DNA of 64,000 nt from Mermis nigrescens (lineage: Eukaryota; Nematoda; Enoplea; Mermithida; Mermithidae): NCBI GenBank assembly GCA_036768485.1, contig JAVLUZ010000340.1, forward strand, positions 2,057,470 to 2,121,469, in the 5' to 3' direction. A program made the translations under genes and the position numbers. The notes beneath the pieces are model-generated. The model had not been told where the DNA came from. It searched no databases and saw only the letters and a list, made by a program, of their open reading frames with translations. Each line of letters starts with the position of its first letter. Position 1 is the stretch's first letter. Below are positions 36,201 to 48,200 of the stretch, one piece after another.

Positions 36201-39200
36201 ATGGAAAGCGTACTAGCACCTTACATGCATCCCGTGTAGCCTCTGATATTGGCTTTTACTACAATTTAAGGTAATATAATTATGAATTTGCTTAAACGTC
36301 GCCTTAGTGAGTAACTTTTCTTGTACAAAAATATTCATGATCTTTTTGCATGTGCACTAGCATAAATTTAATGGCTCGACATTTAGGTGCTAGATTCCGG
36401 CGAATCTTAGGAGACGGAGGTAAATGACCTCTTCTTGACCTAAAATGGCAAAAAAAGCACCCGTGAATGGTCAAATTTCATTCTTTAATGAATTATCTTC
36501 ATACATGGGCAGCAAGAAAATTCTTGAGCGTGCGATGGGGACAAATCGCCAAAAATAGCACCAAAAATTCAATTCTGGGGTTATCGATTTCAGGGTATCT
36601 TTCAGATTCTGGGGTCCTGCCAGACCCCAGACCCTCCCCTCACGCCCATGTGTGATTGTCTAACCTGTCAGAAATTGATTTAACGGCTAGGAGGCAGCTG
36701 CCCCCTAAACACGGCCCTTGCCTCTGACTGTCGTTCCGAGATATATATACTCTAGCCTGAAAACAAATTAAATAATTAATAAGCATTTCTACACTGATTC
36801 TTGTTCCATTCTACAGTAAATGCTGATGGCAAACCAAGTCAAATGATTGACGTCGAAGAAATGGGTGTCGACAAATTTCTCTACAATTATACAAGCGAAG
36901 ATAATGCGTCGTTCGGCGAAATTTTGGATAAGCACGACGAAAAGTTGCGGCAAAAGTACGAATGGATGTACAAGGCGGAAGTGGAGCATAAAAAAATGTT
37001 TCAGGAAAGTTTTGCCTTAAAGCAAGCCGACGAGCAAGCCGTTTTGGCCATCGAAGAGGCAAATCCAGGGACCAGAAAACCGCCCAAACGGGTCAGCTTG
37101 GATAACTGGACTTATAAAGCTATCAATTCCGTTATGTTCGTTCCGTCGGGTGAGAAAATTCCTTAACTCATTTTGCTATTTTCTATTTTAAGTTGCATAC
37201 ATCGATAATTTTAATTAATTAAGTAATTAATTTAAAATAAAAATAATAATCATATGCATAAGCATCAAATCGCCGTAATGATTATCTTCTTTGCACAACG
37301 GTACATTTAGGTTCTGAGTTATTCATTATCCTGGACGCTTTCAAAAAATGGATATTCTTCTACAACCTCGTAAATCGCATAACCTTACTTATTTGATAGC
37401 TCTAAATGTAACAAAGTGTCCCCCTACTCAAAATCGGTCGTTCCTTTCAATCCCATAAAATGTTGACCCCCTTATTTTTCGCAAATTTGTTTTTTGACCA
37501 TTTTAGGTGCTTTTTTACCATTTTTGGTCGTAAATTGGAGGTTATTCAGCTCTCCCCACTCCCTATCTCTAAAAATGGCCCGGGACCCCCTTCCAGAATT
37601 TCGAGCTGTCACGTGTAAAGCTGTGCGTCAATTGGAATTGGGAAATTTCTGATTTCTTTTTTGTTGGACAATAATTTTGCCGTATTTTTTTGAGAAAATT
37701 TTCCTTTCGCCCTTCGTGAATTCTACTCTGAAACTCGCCCGTAAATCTGATTCTAAAGTTTTGTCAATGGGTATGGCTTCATTGCTTAATAAAGGATTCC
37801 TGTAGTTTTGTATTTATTATTAATAATGAGTAAATAATTAATGATTCATAATTAATAATTATTATCATCAGTCAATAATAATTATATAATAACGTAAATT
37901 AATAATCTCAATCATTTCATTATGTTGTGTAAGAAAAAGAAGGCTTGGGTCCTACCAACTTCGTTCAAACGTGCCAGTATTTTTAGTTAAATTTAGCAGC
38001 AGATCGACAACCATTTTGCCAGATATCATTAATTGCGTCCTATGTTTACACTGGGCGTCAAAGGACATAAGTTCAAGTTCATATAGCTTTGAATATTAGC
38101 ATTTTTCGCTGCTTACTGTCCCGTAATTCTTCGGCATTGATTTCTTGCAATTTTTCCGATTTTTTTGTCGAAATATACTTTTCTTAGTTGTAAACCAAGA
38201 GAAACTTAAAGTTCAAACCTGCCATTACATTATGAAGAGAATTATAAAAGATTATTAACTTACAGAAAACGAAAAAGGTGGAAGTTGGTAAAATTAAAAC
38301 AAATTTAAAGGATATGATGAAACATTGTTGAGAATGGGACGATCACGTGCTTTGTATAATGACTCCTTGAGTAAAAGATCAAAAGAGTTGGATGCTCGGC
38401 TGATAGCCTAGAAGCAATCTGATGGTAATTGAATGATTGCTATTTGCGATATGTTTGTGAATAGCAGATAAGCTATCAATCTGAATTGGCTTCAGCAAAT
38501 GAGATGCCAGTATGCTCTGCAATTCTATTCCCAAAATATCGGCGAGTTTCGCCAATGTAATTATCCATGCAGCTAGAACACGTATACTTATGTACTAAAT
38601 TTGAGAGTAGCTTAGCAGGTACAGCATCCTTTTTCTTGAAAAACCGGCTGATACACATGAAAGGTTTGTGAACAAACTTTACTCTAATCTGAGGGTAAAA
38701 TGCAGATATACGCTTTAGAATTCTGCTGCGTACATTGTAGCCATGCACACCAGTGTAAGGCAAAACAAGAGAATAGCAATAGTTTATCACACCCGACTTT
38801 TATGCCATCACTCTTATTATGAACCTTTTTCATAAAGTCTGATATGACCTTTTTTTTCAAGAACAAGGATGCTGTACCTGCTAAGCTACTCTCAAATTTA
38901 GTATATAAGTATACGTGTTCTAGCTGTATGGTTAGTTACATTGGCGAAACTCGCCGACATTTTGGGAATAGAATTGCAGAGTATACTGGCATCTCATTGG
39001 CTACAGGAAAGCCAATTCAGGGTGATAGCTTATCTCGCTCTTCACAAACAAATCGCAAATAGCAATCATCCAATTACATCAGATTGCTTCAAGGTTATCA
39101 GTCGAGCATCCAACTCTTTGATCTCTTAATCATGGAGTGATTATACATAGCACGTGATCGTCCCATTCTGGACAATAATGTTTCATCATATCCTTTGAAT

Positions 39201-42200
39201 TTGTTTTAATTTACCAACTTCCCACCTTTTTCATTTTCTTCAAGTTTAAAATCTTTCATAATTCTCTTCATAATGTAATGGCAGGTTTAAACTTTGAGTT
39301 TCTCTTGCTCTACAACTCTCGCTTAGGAAGCTCATTTTTCACAACTATCTATGGCGAATAGTCGGTTTTACTTTTCTTAGTATTTCAAACACACTGACCA
39401 TTTTCCTTAGTGTGATGTAGAACTTTTTGTGTTTTACGCTTTGCAATCAGAAACAGAATCAAGATTGCCATTACTTTTCAATGAACATTTTTTCTCATCA
39501 CCATAGTGGGCAGAACAGCAGTCAAATCCTGAGGGTCCGAAGGGCAAAATCACTGAAAATAGCGCCAAAAATTTTATTTTGAGTATCGATTTGCGGGAGT
39601 CTCGCTCCATTTTCTCGGAGGTCTAGCCCACACTTGGGCGTGTGTGGGGGTTTGGGGGTGTGCACATTCCGAGAAACCAAATATCCCTCCCCAGAAACCA
39701 AAATACTCCCCTCCCAGAATTCAATTTTCGAAAATGCTTTTTGTTTTTTTCGCAATTTTCTGATGCCAATGGATAGTGCTCGATGAGAAACGTTGACAAA
39801 TGGTGTTTTTTCGCCATACCACCATTTTTAAGGCTATTTTTTGACATTTGAAAAGTATTGCACCCCCCCCCCCCCCTAAAATTTTGGTGCCGCCCACCTA
39901 TGGTCTAGCCCCCCTCCTTTTCCGCACGCCCATGTATGCTGATCAGCCCAGTTAATTATTTTTTAAAGTAAACGTGAAGCGTGGTGTATTACGTAAACAA
40001 TTTGAATTTAATTTGAATTTCAATTTAAAACATGAACAGGTCATCAGTTTACACCCGAAGAATTGATTGATCGGCAAAAAATGTTAGAACGTGAAATAAG
40101 GCACGAAAATACTCGCTTGCCCGCCGTGTTTGACCCGTCGACCTCTTCAGAGGCTATGCTAAAAGCGGTCAGCATTCAAGCGGCTGCTAATAAGGGAAAA
40201 GTTGACGCGCAAGGCAACGAGCTGACCTTGACCGGAGCCTTAAATAAATATTCGTTTGTAGCCACGCCTTCTCCAGCGCCAGGTATATATCAGATGCATG
40301 CATGTAACGGGGGTTGTGGGGCGGAATCCCCACCCATGGGAGGGGGGTGCAACATTTTCAAAAGTCAAAAAATAGCCACAAAAATGGTGGTTTGGCGAAA
40401 AAACACTATTTTTCAACGTTTCTCATCGAGCACTATCCATTAACACAAAAAATTGCGAAAAAAACAAAAAAAATTATTGAATTGGGGGTATTTTTGTTTC
40501 TCAGGGGCGGGGTGTATACCTCCAAACCCCTCACGCCCAGGTATGCCTTCATCCCTCTAAAGTCAGAAAATTTTTATCTTCCCCCATGATTTTTGTCGGA
40601 AGCACGTTTTTTAAACCATTTTCTGGTGTCTTTTGCCATTTTTGGTCAAAAATTGGAGTTCACTTATATACTCCCTCGCCCCTGAAAAAGGACCAGGGAA
40701 TCCTTAGTCGAAATTTCGAGCCATTACATAACCGATTAGATGACTAGCAAGTAGCAAGGTGTTGACACATTAGTTATGAATTTAGACTTTGAAATATGTA
40801 AAAAAAATTAATAAAAATAAATTAATTTAAAAAATTAAACAAATCAGAACTACTCGTACTTAATTTAATGTAACATACATGAACTTAACTAAGCTCAAAT
40901 AAAATTAAACTTGACTTTGGGTTGATGAATAAATGAAATCTGGCAAAAATTCCGTTCAGATCAGCAGTTCTTTATTTGGCCAGATTTGAGCTGCGAGGAC
41001 GCACAATAGAGTAGTCTTTAATTGATTGCTGGAATAATATTGTATAGTAAAGCTTTGTCTAACGACTAGTTTTTGAATGAATCTTTTTCAGGTTTCTTTG
41101 GTATTTGGAATTATGTCCACGATTAATAGTGTTTCAAAATCTGCCGATTTTCTGGGTCTGTAAAAAGTTCGAAATCACTAGTTTCATAAAACCGTACATA
41201 TTTTCCAGCTTTTGTGCCTTTGACTTGTATATAAAAATAATTTGCAAAAAAAGGAAATATTGTATAGTGCTGGCCTCTAAAAAACCACGGATTTTGAAAC
41301 CAAAAAATCCACCCCTTTTCTTTAAGTAAGAGGAGATGTGTAATGATATTTTGCTGGCATAAGAGCCTTTTCATGTAGAACTGGAATAAAGCATAGTAAC
41401 TTTTCGGAACATAAAACTTCCGAAAAATCATCAATTTTGATGTTTTTTTATGCATTTTTGAGCATGGATAAGTTTTCCTGTATTTAAAGCTGTTTGAATC
41501 TTTTTAATTTTAATGTTAGCCTCTCTAGAAAGGCTACTTTTAGAATAAATTTGATTGCTACACGTCGTCCAAAAAACTACAGTATAGCGTCTAAGTCAAG
41601 GTAAATAAAAAAACCAGTTGTGCCCTAAAAAACTAGCGCAGACTTTGACGAAACTTGGCAAGAATATGCCTCTAAGTGTCTTACGTATTGCCTGTTACTT
41701 ATTTTGCAGAAAGCGTATAATCTTTCGCCATGAATCTCAAAAAACCTCGATTTGACCCTAAATAAAAACCATGCGCCCCTAAAAAACAACGCTAAGAATA
41801 TGTTGTCCTGGCATCAAAATTATTTTTTTCATAACTTGCATCATTTTGCACTGTTTTCTGGCACAGGATGTTGAGCAAACTTCGCATAACTATTTTCTAA
41901 CAGTAAAAATTGTTATTGGTGAATATAGAATTTTTCACAAAATTTTGAAAAACTGAAAGTTTAATAAAAATTATCATAATTAAATCAAATATCGACAATA
42001 CCTGTAATTTATTTTTTTAAATATAGAATAGTGAGGACTAGTAGATAAGTCTGACCAAATATCTGCATCAAACTACAGCTTTGACTTAGCTTTCTGAATG
42101 TGGTTTTTCAAGGAAAAAGTGGTTTTTTCTTCAAATTTTTTATTGCAAGCAATACGAAAAGTTGCGCTTATAGATTCTTATGTATACATATATATCAACT

Positions 42201-45200
42201 TGTAGGCCCAGGGCAGCTGTCGAAAACAAGTGGTCCTTCACTTGCTCAGCGCTGTTTTTTCAGGAGATATAAGCGAAAAACATGAAATTGCTTTTTTATA
42301 GGCTAGCACTATAGATTTAGATCTTTTTACTCGTTTGTAAACATTTATTTTGCTCTTATTTCAAAATCCTAGGCCCTGATAAATCATACAATCATAATGC
42401 GTATGACGATCCTTACTTTTCATTGAATGTATATAAACTTAAAGGTTGTATAAGAGATGGCATAATTTCATCTCGTATCTTATTATGTAAGACTTTGTTA
42501 AAAAAGAAAGCTCAATACTGTTTTATGCCCCGCACGCAGTCATTCAATTTTTATAAGTATGTATCAACTAATCGTGTTTATTCATGAAAATTATAAAAAT
42601 TTCTGGAGCGAAAAAATATTATACTCAACACTTGAATACGTCTCACTGCCACTCATCTTAGGGGTCAACGAATCGCCTTTTATGACGTGGGGAGAAATCG
42701 AAGGTACGCCTTTTCGATTAGATGCATCTGATACGGTTATTCCAAGAACGCCTGGTCCCAGTTTCAAGGTATGTCATAAACAAGCATGAGTTTTGTGTGT
42801 ATTTAGCTACCAAAACTTTATGTACGCACATAGCTTAGTTTTAGGCAGTGGTTTTTGTACAAGGTCCGTTTGTACATGTATAAAGATGGTCCTCAAAAGT
42901 CTTTGTACATGTTGTACACACAAATTTTTGGGTACTTCATATAATATGGTACAGTAGCGATTTTAGTAAGGTAGAAACAAAGTTGTTCGACTTTTGGTAG
43001 TGTAGTTTAGCTAATTTATGGGTCTCTAAGGGCAAAAATCACTAAAAATCGTCTTGAAACGGCGCGAAGCGCTGAAAAAATTTGACATTTTTCCTTTTGA
43101 AGTGCACTTTATGCCATTATAAAGATATATAGAACACTCAATTACTCATTTCGGCGCGAAGCGCCGAAAATGTTTGCTAATTTTAGACCTTTTTTTGCAA
43201 TTTTTGTCTTCTCAAAAATCTTTGTACATGTAGAAAGACGGTCCCGAAAAGTCTTTGTACATTAAGAAAATCTTTGCCGAATACGAAAAAACACTGGTTT
43301 TAGGCAGGAAATTGGTAAGGTGCTAGAGGAAGCTGAAGAGCAGTTTTATACGTAAATTCTGGAAGTTGGCCCTTTTCGCTAATTTTTAATCTGAAGTAGA
43401 TCAGCATACCCGATCCTATCTTGCGAATAGCCGGCTGCCTCTAGATTTCTGTCGTTACATTGTTTCTAAAAGTAAGAATTCGATATTTGTTTGTAGCTAC
43501 TATATTTGGGAGCTAAGTCAAAAAGTTGTGGTTAAATTACATGAATGGAATTCGTAGCTACGAGTACATCTGTATGTATAAATTTTGAGTAAATTATTTC
43601 CTCTTTCACTGAATTGCTATCGACTTTATTATCCTTTTTTGATAGTCTGACATTTTCAGTAAACTTTCTTCTTCAGACTTTTCAATAGCATTTATGTAAA
43701 TAAATACAATAATATGTTGGTCGACGAAGTCATCAACTGTTGCCTAGACATTTATACTAACATGCTGATGAAGTTTGCTTTACAATTTTTTTCAGAAATA
43801 GCTTTTAACTAGAAGGTGCTTTTTTCGTTGCATTCTAAAAATAAGAATCTAAAGGCGGTTAAGATGTATGTATGTTTTTAGTTATTTTGAAAAAAAATTT
43901 GCAGTTCTGCTAGACTATCAAAATTTCGTTCTGCTCAGTTTTTGAAAAACTAGCGATTTTTGGCCGTTTTTGGCCAGAAATTGGAGGTAATCGGTATTAG
44001 CACAATATGTCACCACATGGTCAGAAAATTGCTAAAAAAATTCCAGAAGTAAACAAAATGTATGATTAGGGTAAATCGAGGTCGCTGATCACGAAGAAAT
44101 GTTTTAAAAGTCCGAGGAGTGACCGGTCCCTTTCTATGAGTGCCATTGGTCAAATGAATTGGTCACTCAAAAATGGTGACAAGAGCAATAATTCCTGGGT
44201 GATTCCAGAGTTGCTGATCACGCAAAGAAGGTTTAAAAAGTTTGGCGAATGACCGATCACCTTCTATGATAGACCATTGGTCAAATCCGGCCCCTTCTAC
44301 ATATACGAGTGACCATTAGTCAAATCAAATGGTCACACAACAAATACTGATAAAAACAATGAATTTCTGGGTAAATCGAGATCGCTGATCATGAAAGAAG
44401 TCATGATGTAAAAATACTATAAACGACAGTTATTGTAGAGTATTGCTGTTAAAAATTATAAGACAACAATTTTTGTAACATGTTACTGTTAAAAATACTA
44501 AAACGACAGTTATTATAAAAAGTTGCTGTTAAAAATACTAAAACCAATTATTGTAAACTGTTACCGCAAAAAATACGAAAGCTACTGTTATTCTAAAGTG
44601 TCGCTAATCTTATTTAAAGTAAATTTTCAAAATTCATGGCTCTCGACTTGAATGTTTATGAATTTTGCCAAATGACCTCGACAGAAAAGCTAGCGACGGA
44701 CTTTGCCAAAAGTCAAGGACTTTTGATCTCAAATGGCGATCTTGCAAGACAGCCGCAACAAGAACAGTGCCTTCTTGGGACACAAGGCTGGACCAGTCGC
44801 GTTCAAAAAGCATCAAGAATTGCACGTGGGAAGTCCTACGAGGGATTGAGGTGTACAGTGTGCCGAACGGTCATTCGCCGGACTTTTCAGACATTTTTTT
44901 GTGATCAGCAACCTCGATTTACCCAGGAATTATTGTTCCTGTCAGCACTTTTTGTGTGACCATTTCATTTGACCAATGGTCACTCATAGAAAGTAACCGG
45001 TCACTCTCCAGACTTTTAAAACATTTTTTCGTGATGAGCGACCTCGATTTACCCTAATCATATATTTTGTTTATTTCTGAAATTTTTTTTCGAAATTTTC
45101 TGACTATGTGGTGGCCAAACGTGGGCAGCAAGAAAATTCTGGGGGTGCAAGATTTTTTGAAGGTCAAATAATGGCCTTAAAAATGGTTTTATGGCGATAA

Positions 45201-48200
45201 AAACACCATTTTTCGACGTTTCTCATCAACCACTATCCATTGGCATCAAAAAATTGCGAAAAAACGAATAAAATTTTCAAAAATTTAATTTTTGGGGGGT
45301 ATTTTGATTTCTGGGGGGTGCATACCCCCCAAACCCCCACGCCCAGGTTTGGTGGTGACATATTGTACTAATTCCGGGTTAATGTACTGCTCCTTCCTAA
45401 AAATGGCCGAGGACCCCACCCGAAATTTCGAGCCATTACATGTATGATATATATATGTATGTAATGTACATAGCAATTTTGCAAGCACTTTTTCTTTCAT
45501 TTTCTCATTAAATAACATTACAGATTCCCGACGTTCCGCTCCGAGATAAACTTGCTCACTCCATGACCTCCGAGATGAACCGCAAAAACAAAGAGAAAAG
45601 AATGGCTGCGTTACACGGGATAAAAAGTTTGACACCGTAAGTAAATTAAGTACCGTTTGATTTCAACGGCTATTTTACTTTATCAGTGTAGTTAATCATC
45701 TCATTTTTAATGTTAGTTAATGTTTAATTTAATTTTTAATTTTCAATTCAATTTCATTTATGATTTAGATTTTATATTTGTTCGTCTTCTACATTTTGTT
45801 TTAACGTATCTACCGAAATAGCTGTTTACACGAGCTCAAAAATTGCTGCAGTATTTTCATCAATTTTTGGAGATGGGCATACGTGGGCTTGGCATGGTGG
45901 TCAGAGAAATTAAGTATGAAATTGGTATTTTTGTATATAAATTACATGAACGAATTACGATATGTACTCGTTACTTAAATGTGTGGAAAAGTCGCGTCTT
46001 TCCTTAAGCGATTGAAAAAGTTGTTTTTGGCGAAAGAAATCGATTAAGTTTGTCTTAAAAAGGCAGTACGATCAAAAAATGGCTAGCTCTGAGCATACAT
46101 GATCTTGGGGGGTTCACCCCTCCCCCCCAAAAATTTTTGAACCCCCCCTCTCAAAAAATTTTTTTCCACCACCAGCACTCGCGATTTTTCAAGAGTTCTC
46201 AAAAATGTTATGAAAATGCGTAGAAAAGGTGCTTTTTAAGCGTTCTTAGCTATCAATTTGCTCAAAAGTGTCAAATTTTCGGCTCTTCGCGCCATATACT
46301 CATGTTTTTTCTATATTTTGTTCAATTTATTCGACTTTTTTGATTTTTTTGAAATTTTTTTCATATTTTATGCATATTTCATGCTCTAGAAAGATAGAGC
46401 ATCGTCAGAAACTGCCGAAAAGCGATGTTTTTCACGCGTACCCACCGTTTTTGAGCCCAAGAAAAGCATTTTGAAATTTCATCTTTTCAGAAAGCTAATA
46501 ACGTTTTTTATTGGGAAACAGGCTACGTGAGTAAGATTCATATTTTTGTAAGTCGGAGGAGGGGCGATTTTCTTACTCTCAAATTTCGAATTTAGTGGTC
46601 TCTTTTTGTGATTTTGCTAATTGAGAATTCGAGTGGTTTGTGATATGAAAAATTGATTCGGCTAGAATCAAATATTCTTTTTGACTCATATTCAAGAGAA
46701 TGACTTCAGATATGTTCGATTTAATATGTGAGGAAATTTTTGACTATACACATGATTTTATTTAAACGTGGAAAATGTTACAGAAATTGTAAACTTATAT
46801 CAATTTTTTATTCAAATTGATTCATATCATTCGTGAACTTAGATTTTTGTTGTTGTTTTAAATTTTTTGATGCGTGCTGTCCACACCTGGGCGTGGGGGT
46901 TTGGGGGGTATGCATTCTCCCGAGAAATGAAAATACTTCTCCCCCAGAAACCAAAATAACCCCTCCCCAGAATTTATTTTTTAAAAATTGTTTTTGTTTT
47001 TTTCGCAAGTTTTTGATGCCAATGGATAGTGCTCGATGTGAAACGTTGAAAAATGGTGTTTTTTAGGCATACCACCATTTTTAAGGCCATTTGATTGACC
47101 TTTGAAAAATGTTGCACCCCCCCTCTCAGAATTTTGGTGCTGCCCGCGTATGGTGCTGTCATATAGTTCAGATTTCGAGAACGTACATAAATTCAGCTTA
47201 TTTTCAACGTCTTTCCCTAATTTTCAGCTTGAAATGAAATTTGAGATGTGATTGAAAATACTCAAAATCGTTGGAATGGCTGAAAATACATGAAATTTTG
47301 ACTGGATGTTTGTTTGAATATGTGAATGTTGTATTTTTCTGTTTTTCATATGCAGAAGCAATGCAGTGCTTTGCGATTTTCTTTTTCTTTTTTTCTTTAT
47401 TGTATTAAAAATTTCAACATTGTCAAAAAATTGGCCAATTGTCTCCAAGTTTGTCTAAGATTTTTTAATAGTTATTTTTCGATTTATTTTTTCATTTTTT
47501 ATCAATTATTCAGTCATTCTGCCTTTACATACCTGCGAATACTATGCAATTTACAGTAAATTCGGCAGCGCAAAATCTGTTGAAAGATTGGACAGTATGT
47601 CGCCTGCTGCGAAACGTCTAGCAACGTCAAAATTAGGTATAAGGTTGACATCGGATAAAAGTCTGAAGGCGAGCTACACACCTTCACCTTTAAGGTATGT
47701 CTTCCTTTAAGAGTTTATTTATAGCTGGTCCGTTTCTCAATTCTCATAACCATACCTGGGCGTGGGGGGTTTGGGGGTATGCAACCCCCAGAAACCGAAA
47801 TACCATCAGAAACCAAAATACCCCCCAGAAACCGAAATAATCCCTGGAATTCAATTTTTTGAATTTTTTTGGTTTCTTTTTCGCGATTTTCTGATGCCAA
47901 TGGATAGTGCTCGATGAAGAACGTTGAAAATGGTGTTTTTCGCCATACCACCATTTTTAAGGTTATTTTGACTTTTGAAAAATATTGCACCAACCTAGAA
48001 TTTCGGTGCCGCCCACCTATGCTCATAACTAACTATTCAATTTTCAAAAAATTTTATGAAATCAAAAAATGGTCGACTGCATACATGGACAGCAAGAAAA
48101 TCTGGGGGTCTGGTTGGTGCAATCGCCTAAAATCTTTAAAAATGTTACTAAATATAGAAGTTTGGGGTTCCACACAGTAATCTGCGTGGGAATTTTAACT

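Larger units (their letters stand above)
38190..39315. repeat. Inverted pair of Penelope-like element 3' ends
   Basis: The left arm (about 38190-38660) and right arm (about 38865-39315) are near-identical in opposite orientation. They share GAGAAAC and TGCCATTACATTATGAAGAG at the outer edges and the GIY-YIG coding piece inside. The whole lies in ESS2 intron 2. Confidence 0.9.
43950..45430. mobile_element. Long inverted-repeat element in ESS2 intron 4
   Basis: The left side (about 43960-44370) returns inverted on the right (about 44900-45400). Shared pieces include GTCACCACATGGTCAG, GGTAAATCGAGGTCGCTGATC and the repeated GTGACC/GGTCAC segments. A MITE (45116-45351) interrupts only the right arm. 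The centre holds a tandem repeat and a 107-codon open frame. Termini and class are not settled. Confidence 0.7.

Noticed and set aside
41123..41455. 110-codon minus-strand open frame in ESS2 intron 3
   Set aside because: No family motif, AT-driven composition and no splice support.
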